11,138 nt of DNA from JBFHES01 sp041584015. Its GTDB lineage: Bacteria > Bacteroidota > Bacteroidia > Bacteroidales > M50B96. The position numbers and the translations under genes are program-made. The DNA lies in contig JBFHES010000158.1 of the NCBI GenBank assembly GCA_041584015.1, positions 1 to 11,138 of the forward strand, given 5' to 3'. Every line of letters starts with the position of its first letter. Position 1 is the first letter of the stretch. Shown here piece after piece: positions 1 through 7,900 of the stretch. The notes beneath the pieces are model-generated. The model was not told the DNA's origin. It saw only the letters and a program-made list of their open reading frames with translations, and did not search any database.

Positions 1-635
1 ATGCCAAGCGCTTAATCACTACATCGCTGCAGCTAATAGGTGTGAATGCGCCTGATCAGAAAAAAATATTAAAAGGCGTGAAACATGAACTCGCCTTACT
101 TTCTGAAAGGGAGAAAATCCAGCTGGCCATGGAGATGAGTTCCATGCGAATTTTTGAACTTCAGTTAATGGCCTTCCAGATAATTGGAAAGAATAAAAAG
201 GTGCTGAAGGAGATTAATATAAACGATCTGGAGATGCTTGCAATCAACATGGATAATTGGGCATCAGTTGATACCTTGGGCGTTTATGTCATCGGCTATG
301 CCTGGGAGATGGGTGTGGTGCAGGATGCTTTTATCCAGCAATTGTTGGATTCGCCGGATGTTTGGCGCCGCCGTCTTGCGGTTGTGGCAACTGTTGCCTT
401 AAATCAACGATCGTATGGAGCGCTTGGCGATACTGCCAAAACATTGCACATTTGTAAGCAAGTTGTTGATGAAAGACACGACATGATCGTTAAGGCATTA
501 TCGTGGGCATTGCGCAAATTATCTACTTGCGATAAGGTGGCAGTTGAGTTATTTATTCGTGAATTTGAACCTCGACTAGCTAATCGGGTACTACGTGAGG
601 TAAATCATAAATTAGAAAAGGGAACAAAAAACTAA
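1..635 (+). CDS. DNA alkylation repair protein, AlkD-like HEAT-repeat family (5' end outside window)
   Basis: Probable AlkD-type DNA glycosylase, a family that removes alkylated bases such as N3- and N7-alkylpurines using a curved stack of HEAT-like helices. The reading frame is open from base 3 without a stop, so the GTG at 42 is probably internal. The 13 codons before it (ending LQLIG) continue into VNAPDQKK, which fits the family's N-terminal region. Numbering from the GTG codon, the hallmark W-x3-D is at W73 and D77 (DNWASVDTLG), an arginine cluster after a Trp is at 108-111 (WRRR), and an aromatic helix is at 152-160 (ALSWALRKL). These match the positions of W109, D113, R148 and W187 in Bacillus cereus AlkD. 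About 210 residues are visible against a usual 220-240, so only a short N-terminal piece is missing. The product would be cytoplasmic. Family assignment is firm; the substrate is inferred, since some paralogues lack glycosylase activity. It lies 64 bp before the next gene on the same strand. Confidence 0.87.
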   Translation, partial: AKRLITTSLQLIGVNAPDQKKILKGVKHELALLSEREKIQLAMEMSSMRIFELQLMAFQIIGKNKKVLKEININDLEMLAINMDNWASVDTLGVYVIGYAWEMGVVQDAFIQQLLDSPDVWRRRLAVVATVALNQRSYGALGDTAKTLHICKQVVDERHDMIVKALSWALRKLSTCDKVAVELFIREFEPRLANRVLREVNHKLEKGTKN

Positions 636-673
636 TTTAGATGGATTAAATTTATCTGAAAGAACAATCGTGT

Positions 674-689
674 TATTTTTGTGACACAA
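674..689 (+). promoter_or_regulatory. Possible Bacteroidota -7 element overlapping an 11-bp inverted repeat
   Basis: TATTTTTG at 674-681 matches all fixed positions of the Bacteroidota -7 consensus TAnnTTTG and lies 18 bases before the ATG at 700. I cannot find a good -33 TTTG at the expected distance, so the promoter is uncertain. Bases 679-689 form a perfect odd-length dyad, TTGTG-A-CACAA, that overlaps the end of the element and the expected start site. That is where a repressor could act. If the promoter is real the leader would be only about 10-15 nt. The sequence before the ATG has no Shine-Dalgarno motif. Confidence 0.3.
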
Positions 690-699
690 AACTTTAATT

Positions 700-3141
700 A
701 TGTGTAGTATCAAACAATTAGTGTTAACCGCTATTGTTCTGCTGTTATTAACCCAATTAAGCGCGCAGGATAAGAAGGTTTACACCACCAACCGTATTGA
801 CGAAGTCATTACGATCGATGGTCTGTTAAATGAATCTGTTTGGAAGCATGCTAGTGTGGCAACAGATTTCATTACGCGCGATCCTGTTTTTGGATTCGCA
901 TCAAGATTTAAAACAGAGGTGCGTCTGGCTTATGACGACCGAGCCATCTATGTGGCTGCTGTTCTGCATGACCCGCGTCCTGATTCAATTTTTACAGAGC
1001 TCACGCAGCGAGATGATCAAAATGCGAATGTAGATGTGTTTTCATTGGAACTAAACCCTTATAATGACGGACAAAACTCCTACTTCTTTTGGGTAACAGC
1101 TGCTAACGTACAGTGCGATATCAAGTCTTCCATTACCGACGATGACACGGGCTGGAACGTAGTTTGGGAATCTGAGATTAGTTTTAATGAGAATGGCTGG
1201 ATAGTAGAAATGCGGCTTCCATATTCAGAGCTTCGCATTCCCAAAATAGAAGAGCAGACCTGGGGTGTTAACTTTTGGCGACACGTGCGTCGTGAACGTC
1301 AATGGTCATGCTGGAATCCTGTTGATAAAGAAATTGAAGATGTAATGAGTCGTGAAGGACTATTGAAAGGTATTGCTAACATCGACCCCCCATTACGCCT
1401 ATCGCTTTATCCTTATGTATCTTCATCGGTGCAGTATAATGAGGAAAGCAGTGAGCCATCCTATTCAATTAATGGCGGCCTCGATCTGAAATATGGTATT
1501 GATGAAAGCTATACACTTGACATGACGCTGATTCCTGATTTTGGTCAAATAAAATCTGATGAGGAAGTCTTAAATCTGTCGCCATTTGAAGTGCGCTATG
1601 ATGAGAATAGATCATTTTTTACAGAGGGAACCGAGTTGTTTAACAGGGCCGGTTTGTTTTATTCCCGTCGCATTGGAAAACGTCCGGCAGGCTATCATGA
1701 TGTAAGCAATCAGTTAAATGAAGGTGAACATATTGTGGAAAATCCACTTGAAGCAAAATTGATTAATGCCACCAAAATATCAGGTAGAAACACAAAGAAC
1801 CTTGGGCTCGGGTTTTTTAATGCAATAACCGACAATACTTATGCTCAGGTTGCTGATGAGAATGGAAACAAGCGTACAGTGCTATCCGAACCTCTTACCA
1901 ATTATAATATCATTGTAGCCGATCAGGCGTTTAAAAATAGTTCCTACATTAATCTAATCAATACCAATATGTACCAACCGTCAAATGGCGGTATAGCTAA
2001 TGTTACCGGAACCGCCATGCGCTTTATGGATAAGAATAATCGTTTTGGTTTTGTGGCAAACGGTGCTGTTTCTTACCGAGATGGGCTTAGTGATGAACGA
2101 GAAGTAGGAGAGCAACTTGATTTTGAAGTTGGTAAACTAAATGGTAATTGGATATATAGTTACCAGTTTAATATGATTAGCGAAGATTATAATCCCAATG
2201 ATATGGGGTTTTTGTACCATAATAATCAATTGAATCATGGATGGTTTATAGAACATCGAAAGTTTGAACCATTCTGGAAACTGCTAAACATAAGTAATCG
2301 GATGTATATTGGTTATGACCAATTATATGCTTCAGGTGCATTTACGGAGCTATCCGCCTTTTATCGGATAAACATGACCACTAAAAAGTTTTTATCCATG
2401 GGTGGTAACTTTAATACCGATCCGTTGGGCAATCATGATTATTACGAACCGCGAATGGCTGGGCGCTATTATAGAGGTGTGCCGGATTATTCGACCAATG
2501 TATGGGTGTCTTCGGATTATAGAAAAACACTGGCACTCGATATGAATGGTGGATTCTATAACACAGCAAATGAGGAGCATGGTTATTGGTACTCCATTTC
2601 GCCACGGCTTCGCCTGAGCGATAAGGTCTTTCTGGTTTACCGCTTTAATTTGGAAACCAGCTATACCGATGAAGGTTTTGCCAATATTGAGGAGGATGAT
2701 GATATTATTTTTGGAATAAGGGATACCAAAACAGTGATTAATACTTTGTTTGCTTCCTATGTGTTTAATAATAAATCGTCGCTTACGCTTAACCTAAGGC
2801 ATTATTGGCGTAATGTTGATGTGTTGGACTTTAAGCTTTTAAAGCAAGATGGTACCTTGGAGGAATATGATTATAGCGGTGATGATGCTTATACCGAATC
2901 ATCGTTTGATACAAATTTTAATGTGTTTACCATCGATTTGGTTTATTCATGGAATTTAGCACCGGGTAGTTTCTTCAACGTGGTTTGGAAAAATTACATC
3001 TCACCAGATAGTAATAGCGATGTTGATCTTAATTTTATGGCTAATCTGCAAAATACATTTGATGCCAGTCAGATAAATAGTTTGTCGGTGAAGCTTATAT
3101 ATTATTTAAACTACCAGGATTTTGTTAAGCATAAGAAGTAA
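700..3141 (+). CDS. DUF5916 outer-membrane protein with N-terminal CBM9-like domain
   Basis: Predicted outer-membrane beta-barrel protein of unknown function, 813 residues. Residues 1-23 are a signal peptide with a long Leu/Val core ending LSAQ before DKK. Residues about 33-225 form a carbohydrate-binding family 9-like beta-sandwich. They start IDEVITIDGLLNESVW, the usual opening of this domain, and end in the WGVNFWRHVRRERQWSCW stretch seen in the family. From about 230 the DUF5916 region begins. Its best block is at 279-325: PDFGQIKSDEEVLNLSPFE, then a FFTEG motif and YSRRIG. The rest is alternating aromatic and polar strands with Asn/Asp-rich turns, as in a barrel, ending near a PGSFFNVVW strand. 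Length is typical. The CBM9-like part suggests glycan or ligand contact at the surface, but no catalytic residues or substrate can be named. ATG 700 is chosen because the signal peptide follows directly. The gene ends at a strong hairpin and faces the next gene tail to tail. Confidence 0.88.
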   Translation: MCSIKQLVLTAIVLLLLTQLSAQDKKVYTTNRIDEVITIDGLLNESVWKHASVATDFITRDPVFGFASRFKTEVRLAYDDRAIYVAAVLHDPRPDSIFTELTQRDDQNANVDVFSLELNPYNDGQNSYFFWVTAANVQCDIKSSITDDDTGWNVVWESEISFNENGWIVEMRLPYSELRIPKIEEQTWGVNFWRHVRRERQWSCWNPVDKEIEDVMSREGLLKGIANIDPPLRLSLYPYVSSSVQYNEESSEPSYSINGGLDLKYGIDESYTLDMTLIPDFGQIKSDEEVLNLSPFEVRYDENRSFFTEGTELFNRAGLFYSRRIGKRPAGYHDVSNQLNEGEHIVENPLEAKLINATKISGRNTKNLGLGFFNAITDNTYAQVADENGNKRTVLSEPLTNYNIIVADQAFKNSSYINLINTNMYQPSNGGIANVTGTAMRFMDKNNRFGFVANGAVSYRDGLSDEREVGEQLDFEVGKLNGNWIYSYQFNMISEDYNPNDMGFLYHNNQLNHGWFIEHRKFEPFWKLLNISNRMYIGYDQLYASGAFTELSAFYRINMTTKKFLSMGGNFNTDPLGNHDYYEPRMAGRYYRGVPDYSTNVWVSSDYRKTLALDMNGGFYNTANEEHGYWYSISPRLRLSDKVFLVYRFNLETSYTDEGFANIEEDDDIIFGIRDTKTVINTLFASYVFNNKSSLTLNLRHYWRNVDVLDFKLLKQDGTLEEYDYSGDDAYTESSFDTNFNVFTIDLVYSWNLAPGSFFNVVWKNYISPDSNSDVDLNFMANLQNTFDASQINSLSVKLIYYLNYQDFVKHKK

Positions 3142-3160
3142 GACCAATCTATAAAGAACA

Positions 3161-3197
3161 GAAAGGGCGATTCTTAATTAAAAGAATCGCCCTTTTC
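3161..3197. terminator. Bidirectional intrinsic terminator between convergent genes
   Basis: The arms AAAGGGCGATTCTT (3162-3175) and AAGAATCGCCCTTT (3182-3195) are perfect reverse complements, giving a 14-bp stem with the 6-nt loop AATTAA. The stem ends in a T run on the plus strand (TTTT, 3193-3196). On the minus strand the corresponding tail is TTTCT. It lies 20 bp after the DUF5916 stop and about 20 bp after the stop of the minus-strand flavin reductase-rubredoxin gene, so it can serve both. Confidence 0.9.
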
Positions 3198-3215
3198 GCT
3201 TGATATACTTAGTGT

Positions 3216-3929
3216 TTAATTTTCTTCAAACATATCGGTTCCGGCACCGCAAATTGGGCACTCGTAATCGTCAGGTAAATCTTCAAATGAAGTGCCTGGA
3301 GGAATATTTAATGAAGGGTCACCTTTTTCAGGATCATAAACATAAGCGCATATAACGCATTTGAATTTTTTCAATGCTTTATCGCTAGATTTCATTTTCT
3401 CTTCAGCTTTCTCTTCGTGGGCTTTTTCGACATAAGTAGGAGCATTCTTAGGAGCCAGGCCTTTCTTCTCATCACGGTAATATTCGTAGGTAAGAGGTTT
3501 CCCGTATTTATCGATAAGTTCGTTCTCCATAATTTCACCAATGAATATAACATGCGTACCAACGTCAAATTCATTTACAACCTTACAGTCGAACCAGGCT
3601 AATGAATCGTCTAAAACGATTGGCGCACCTGTGCTTGCAGTCTTGTGAGCAACACTTTTAAACTTGTCTACATCCTTGCCACTCTGGTAACCGAATAAAC
3701 CGATTAGCTCCGATTTGGCTTCTTGTTTTAGTACAGACATGCTAAAACATCCACTCTGTCTGATCATGTCGGTGGTTAGGTTATCCTTGTGACAGCTAAT
3801 TGCTAATTGAGATGGATCTGCAGTTACCTGAAAGGAGGTGTTTCCAATGTAACCATTTTTCTTTCCATTATGTGCGGCGCTTATGATATATAAACCATAA
3901 GATATTTTAAAAAAAGCTTCGTGATTCAT
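3216..3929 (-). CDS. Flavin reductase-like domain fused to C-terminal rubredoxin
   Basis: Probable cytoplasmic electron-transfer protein, 237 residues. Residues about 1-155 are a flavin reductase-like FMN-binding split barrel (GNTSFQVTADP at 29-39, CFSMSVL at 61-67, GAPIVLDDSLAWFDCKV at 101-117, THVIFIGE at 125-132). Residues about 166-187 form a Lys/Glu-rich linker. Residues 188-237 are a rubredoxin: Cys191, Cys194, Cys224 and Cys227 give CxxC-x29-CxxC, the exact spacing of classical rubredoxins, with CPICGAGTDMFE at the second site. The first site is CVICAY rather than the usual CxxCGY. The known parallel is Hrb of Moorella thermoacetica, a flavin reductase-rubredoxin fusion that passes NAD(P)H electrons to the flavodiiron protein FprA for O2 or NO reduction. 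The same role here is inferred, because no flavodiiron partner is in the window. The ATG at 3929 fits the family's N-terminus, and the leader is A/T-rich with no clear Shine-Dalgarno. The hydrolase gene 124 bp upstream is on the same strand. Confidence 0.9.
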   Translation of the reverse strand: MNHEAFFKISYGLYIISAAHNGKKNGYIGNTSFQVTADPSQLAISCHKDNLTTDMIRQSGCFSMSVLKQEAKSELIGLFGYQSGKDVDKFKSVAHKTASTGAPIVLDDSLAWFDCKVVNEFDVGTHVIFIGEIMENELIDKYGKPLTYEYYRDEKKGLAPKNAPTYVEKAHEEKAEEKMKSSDKALKKFKCVICAYVYDPEKGDPSLNIPPGTSFEDLPDDYECPICGAGTDMFEEN

Positions 3930-4053
3930 TTAATGATTTTTGAAATTTTTGAAAGTACTAATCTAAGGATTTTGAATGTAAGGTGGCCTGTTAACAAGGT
4001 ATTATTTTAGGACTTAGTGTTATGATTACTGAAAAAATAGTGTGATTTAACAA

Positions 4054-4737
4054 TTAGTCATATCGTTTAATGTAGCATTTTTCTAATAAAGCACGCTTAA
4101 TTGGCCTGCCGTGTCCCGGAAGAAAAAGGTCGCATTTAGTTTCCAATAAACGTTTCCAGCTTTTACCAAGTTGCACAGTATCCTCTGCAAAGGGCGGGAA
4201 AATTAGATTTGGGAATATCCCAAAAAGTGTGTCGCCAACCAAAGCAATGGCATCATCAACAATAATTGAAACTGAGCCTCGACTGTGCCCGGGAGTGTGA
4301 AGTATTGTTAAATTTTCTAGTTGATACGCTGGTTCATTAATAATGATATCAGGCTCTGTGTTGGTAAACGGTCCGAGGGGGCCAGGGAGCAGATTTGCAA
4401 GTTTTAAAATAAACCGGGTAGCCGCCACCGATCCAATAGGTTTGGGCGAAATTCCTTCTCGCATATTTGCAGCTTCATACTCATGAACCAGCAGTTGAAA
4501 GTTGTATTGCTTTTTAAGTTTGGCGGTATTAATGGTATGGTCGAAATGAGTATGTGTTTGAATCAAATAATCCGGATTACCGATTTTTTTAAATACTTTT
4601 GATAGTGTTTTAAGTTGCGATACCACCCCAGAGTCTATTAAGCTGATTTTGTTGTTCGCGGCAATGGCATATACATTACATCTTCCCCTTGATGCTTGAT
4701 AAATAATTGAGCCTGTATTTGTTTGCCAAAACTTCAT
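4054..4737 (-). CDS. Metallo-beta-lactamase-fold metallohydrolase
   Basis: Predicted zinc hydrolase of the metallo-beta-lactamase superfamily, 227 residues from the chosen start. The metal ligands are all present: THTHFDH at 61-67 (H62, H64, D66, H67), H151 in HTPGHSRGS, D169 in GDTLFG and H209 in LPGHG. The beta-strand ISLIDSG at 31-37 precedes the first motif. The pattern is nearest to the general glyoxalase II/hydrolase branch, but the substrate cannot be read from the sequence. It has no signal peptide and should be cytoplasmic. I chose the ATG at 4737, which has AGAGAAG 5 bases upstream and begins MKFWQTNTG. A TTG at 4758 would add seven residues (MPCREEW) with no family resemblance. The gene lies 124 bp upstream of the flavin reductase-rubredoxin gene with no clear terminator between, so co-transcription is possible. 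It is divergent from the large secreted protein. Confidence 0.85.
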   Translation of the reverse strand: MKFWQTNTGSIIYQASRGRCNVYAIAANNKISLIDSGVVSQLKTLSKVFKKIGNPDYLIQTHTHFDHTINTAKLKKQYNFQLLVHEYEAANMREGISPKPIGSVAATRFILKLANLLPGPLGPFTNTEPDIIINEPAYQLENLTILHTPGHSRGSVSIIVDDAIALVGDTLFGIFPNLIFPPFAEDTVQLGKSWKRLLETKCDLFLPGHGRPIKRALLEKCYIKRYD

Positions 4738-4803
4738 CCATTCTTCTCTACATGGCAATGTACTAAATAGATATTATATAGCCTCTTTAAATTGCCGCAA
4801 TTT

Positions 4804-4838
4804 GTTAAATATGGACGAGCGAGTCCGACTTTTTTAAC
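4804..4838. repeat. Nested dyad symmetry in divergent intergenic region
   Basis: An outer pair GTTAAA (4804-4809) and TTTAAC (4833-4838) encloses an inner pair GGAC (4813-4816) and GTCC (4823-4826) with loop GAGCGA. The halves are separated by unequal spacers of 3 and 6 bases, so this is an imperfect cruciform-like element, not a strong hairpin. It is G/C-rich within an A/T-rich region between two divergent genes. It could be a regulator site, but no regulator family can be named. Confidence 0.3.
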
Positions 4839-4931
4839 ATGTTAAGTGATTATTGATAAATGATTTTGAAATCAAGAATTACCTACATTAATTTTTAATA
4901 TATTTAAAGCTTACGATTAACAGGTCGCATA

Positions 4932-4955
4932 AAGCATCTTACTAATAAGTTGCTT
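4932..4955. promoter_or_regulatory. Dyad upstream of the large secreted protein gene
   Basis: The arms AAGCATCTTA (4932-4941) and TAAGTTGCTT (4946-4955) pair over 10 positions with one T-T mismatch around a CTAA loop. The element ends 38 bases before the ATG at 4994. That suits either an operator near the promoter or a hairpin in the 5' leader. No clear -33/-7 promoter pair or Shine-Dalgarno sequence is visible here, so the role stays open. Confidence 0.4.
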
Positions 4956-4993
4956 ACTATTTTATACTATTAATTGGAATTAATTTTTTCATT

Positions 4994-7900
4994 ATGATGC
5001 GTTTTTATAATACTGCTCAAAAGACATTTTTCCTTATTTCTCTTTTGATAGCCTCGTTTTACACCATGTCGCAAAGTGCTGTTGATGTGGGTATAGTTGA
5101 AGTTTATACACCTTTGGGTAATGAGAATGAAGGAGCGCTTGTTGATGTTTCCGTTGAGTTAATGAATTTTGGAACTGACACCATTTATGCACTTGATCTT
5201 GCGTTTGTACTGAATGGTAATGTGCCGGTTGTTACTTCTTGGGCGGGTAGCCTTGCACCGGCAAGTTCTGACTCTATTGTTTTATCCTCGCTTGTGGTAC
5301 CGGTGGGTTACTCAACGATCTGTACTTATTCTATTCTGGCAACAGATAGCAATGCGACTAATGATACACTGTGCAAGAGCTTTAGTGCGAATCCTTTGAA
5401 TGATGCCGGAATTACTACACTGTCTGCAGTGCCGGAAGTAATGGGAACTTACCCAATATACGCGTCAATTATTAATCAGGGCGTTCTTCCATTGCAAAGT
5501 ACTATCATTGAGTGGAAGGTAGGTTCGGTTCTGCAGACAAGTATTAGCTGGAATGGAACGCTAGCACCAGGCTTGGTATCTGCTCCGGTTTTGTTGGGGT
5601 ATGTTGATTTTACCGATCCTGCGGTTTTGCTTCAAGCAAATACAAGTTTGCCTAATGGAGTTATCGATAATCAGCCGCAGAATGATACAGTGTTTAACGA
5701 ATATAATTTTATTGCAGCCGCAATAGTCGATTCATTCCCTTATTGCGAAAGTTTTGAGTTAAACTTTGATAACTGGATTCAGAATACTTGGGATGATTTT
5801 GATTGGACACAGGATGCCAATGGAACACCAACCAATAATACTGGTCCATCTAATGCAATTGATGGGAGCTTTTACATGTATGCAGAATCATCAAGCCCGC
5901 AGCAGCAAGGTGATGTAGCCAGCATTGAAGTGAGCGTTGATCTTAGTAATAACCTCTATGAGGAATTGGTGTTTAATTATCATATGTATGGTGCAACCAT
6001 GGGAGATTTACATGTTGATGTTTTTGATACCGTATGGCATTATGATGTGTGGTCCATGTCGGGGAATCAAGGAAATTCATGGTATCAAGCCAATATTGGC
6101 TTGTTGGAATTTGGCGGCATGGGTCAAGTGGTGATTCGAATTTGGGCTGAGCGTGGAAATGGTACACGAAGCGATATTGCCATTGATAATCTTTGCTTGA
6201 ATACACTTGATCCAACCGACATAGCTGTTAGCAGTTTGAATAATGGCATTACTAATTTATGTAGTAGCACTACTATGGATTTTTCTGTTGATTTTGAAAA
6301 TGTAGGTGCATTAGCTCAGTCTAATATTCCAGTTCAGTTATCTGTGCTCGATCCAACAGGAATAGCAATAATTTACTTAGACACAATTGTAGGAACGGTT
6401 AATCCTCTCTCAACGGTCAGTCATACTTTTCAGAATATTGATCTTTCACAAGCAGGAAGTTACGAGATTACAAGTGTTGTTTCATTGTCAGGAGATGTAA
6501 TTGCATCAAACGATACGTTGATGGCAGAGTTTTATGTGGCACAACCGATTACCGTCTTCCCATTTGTGGAAGACTTTGAGCAAGACAATGACTACTTTAA
6601 ATTAGAAAGTGCATCGCTTTCAGCTGCAATGATCTACACTGATACCATCAGCAATGAGTCGATGTTACGTTTTACTGGTGGAGATGCCAACCAATTATGG
6701 ACAGGTCAAGGAGGAAGTGTTACGGCTGAAAATGCATGGATAGACAATGCTGCGCACATGGCATCTGCAGTAACTTGCACTGTTGATGCAAGTTTGCTGG
6801 TTGGACTATTATTGGAACTTGATCTAAAACAGACCAATACTTTTGGAAATATTGATTATTCCTGGTTCCGGGTTTTAATAAATGATACTGTACAATTGGC
6901 AGATGTCAATGGTGTGCAGAATTTTAATGCAACCACACCTGTAAATGATAATTTTCAAATGCTTAAATTTGATCTATCACCGTACATTGGAACAATATTT
7001 ACACTGAGCTTGCAGGCATCGGTTAAGTACAATGAATCATATAATTCGGGTTACCCACAGGGCGACCAGGTGCTAATTGATAATTTCACCTTGTATGAAC
7101 CTGCTCCATATGATGTTGCTGTAATAGAGATTATTCATCCAGTTGGACAAATCTGTGGTGGCAATGTGTATGTGCAGGCTGTAGTTCAAAATGTGGGAAT
7201 ACTTGATGTGTCAAATATACCGGTGCAGGTAAAGTCTACTTCATCATTTGGCGTTACAACCTTTAACAACAACATTCCACAGACATTATCCAGTGGCGAT
7301 ACTCATATTATTAATGTTGGACAATTCTCTATGAATGCTGCAGATACCTATGTGATTGAGGTGGAAGCAATGTTGGCAACGGATGGTAATAGCTCCAATA
7401 ATATTTTCGTGGATAGTGCCACAACCATCTATGGAATTAATGCATTCCCGTTCGCGGAAAGTTTCTCCAGTCAGGGAACAGATTATTTCCATCTCTCCGA
7501 AAGTTCGCTTGCAACAGCCTATTATTATAATGATAATGGCGATTATGTGTTGAGAATGGAAGGCGGTCCTACAAATGCAGGTTGGTCAGGAAGTGGGAAT
7601 AATACCCTACCACAAAATGCATGGGTGGATAATGTGCAGCACCATGCTTTTGCCAAAACATGTTCGGTTGATGCAAGCAGTTTATCTTCCCTCCATTTGG
7701 ATGTTGATTTTCGACAGGCAGGTATTATGACCTACACCGAATACAGTTGGTTTAGAGTGATGCTTAATGATTCGATCCAACTTACAGATCTGGATGGTAA
7801 TACGAATTTTAATCCAAGTCAACCACAAGGCGACCCGTATAAGGTGCGTACCTTTGATTTAAGTGCTTATACCGGATCGGCTTTTACCTTGAGTTTTCAG

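Noticed and set aside
42..44. GTG as the start codon of the AlkD-like gene
   Set aside because: The frame stays open to base 3, and the upstream residues fit the family's N-terminal region, so the true start lies outside the window.
4054..4737. Metallo-beta-lactamase-fold protein as the flavodiiron partner of the rubredoxin fusion
   Set aside because: Flavodiiron proteins are about 400 residues with a flavodoxin domain and a HxExDH motif. This protein has 227 residues, no flavodoxin and HTHFDH.
4738..4758. TTG start at 4758 adding seven residues to the metallohydrolase
   Set aside because: The ATG at 4737 has AGAGAAG just upstream and begins at the natural edge of the domain. The extra residues have no family support.
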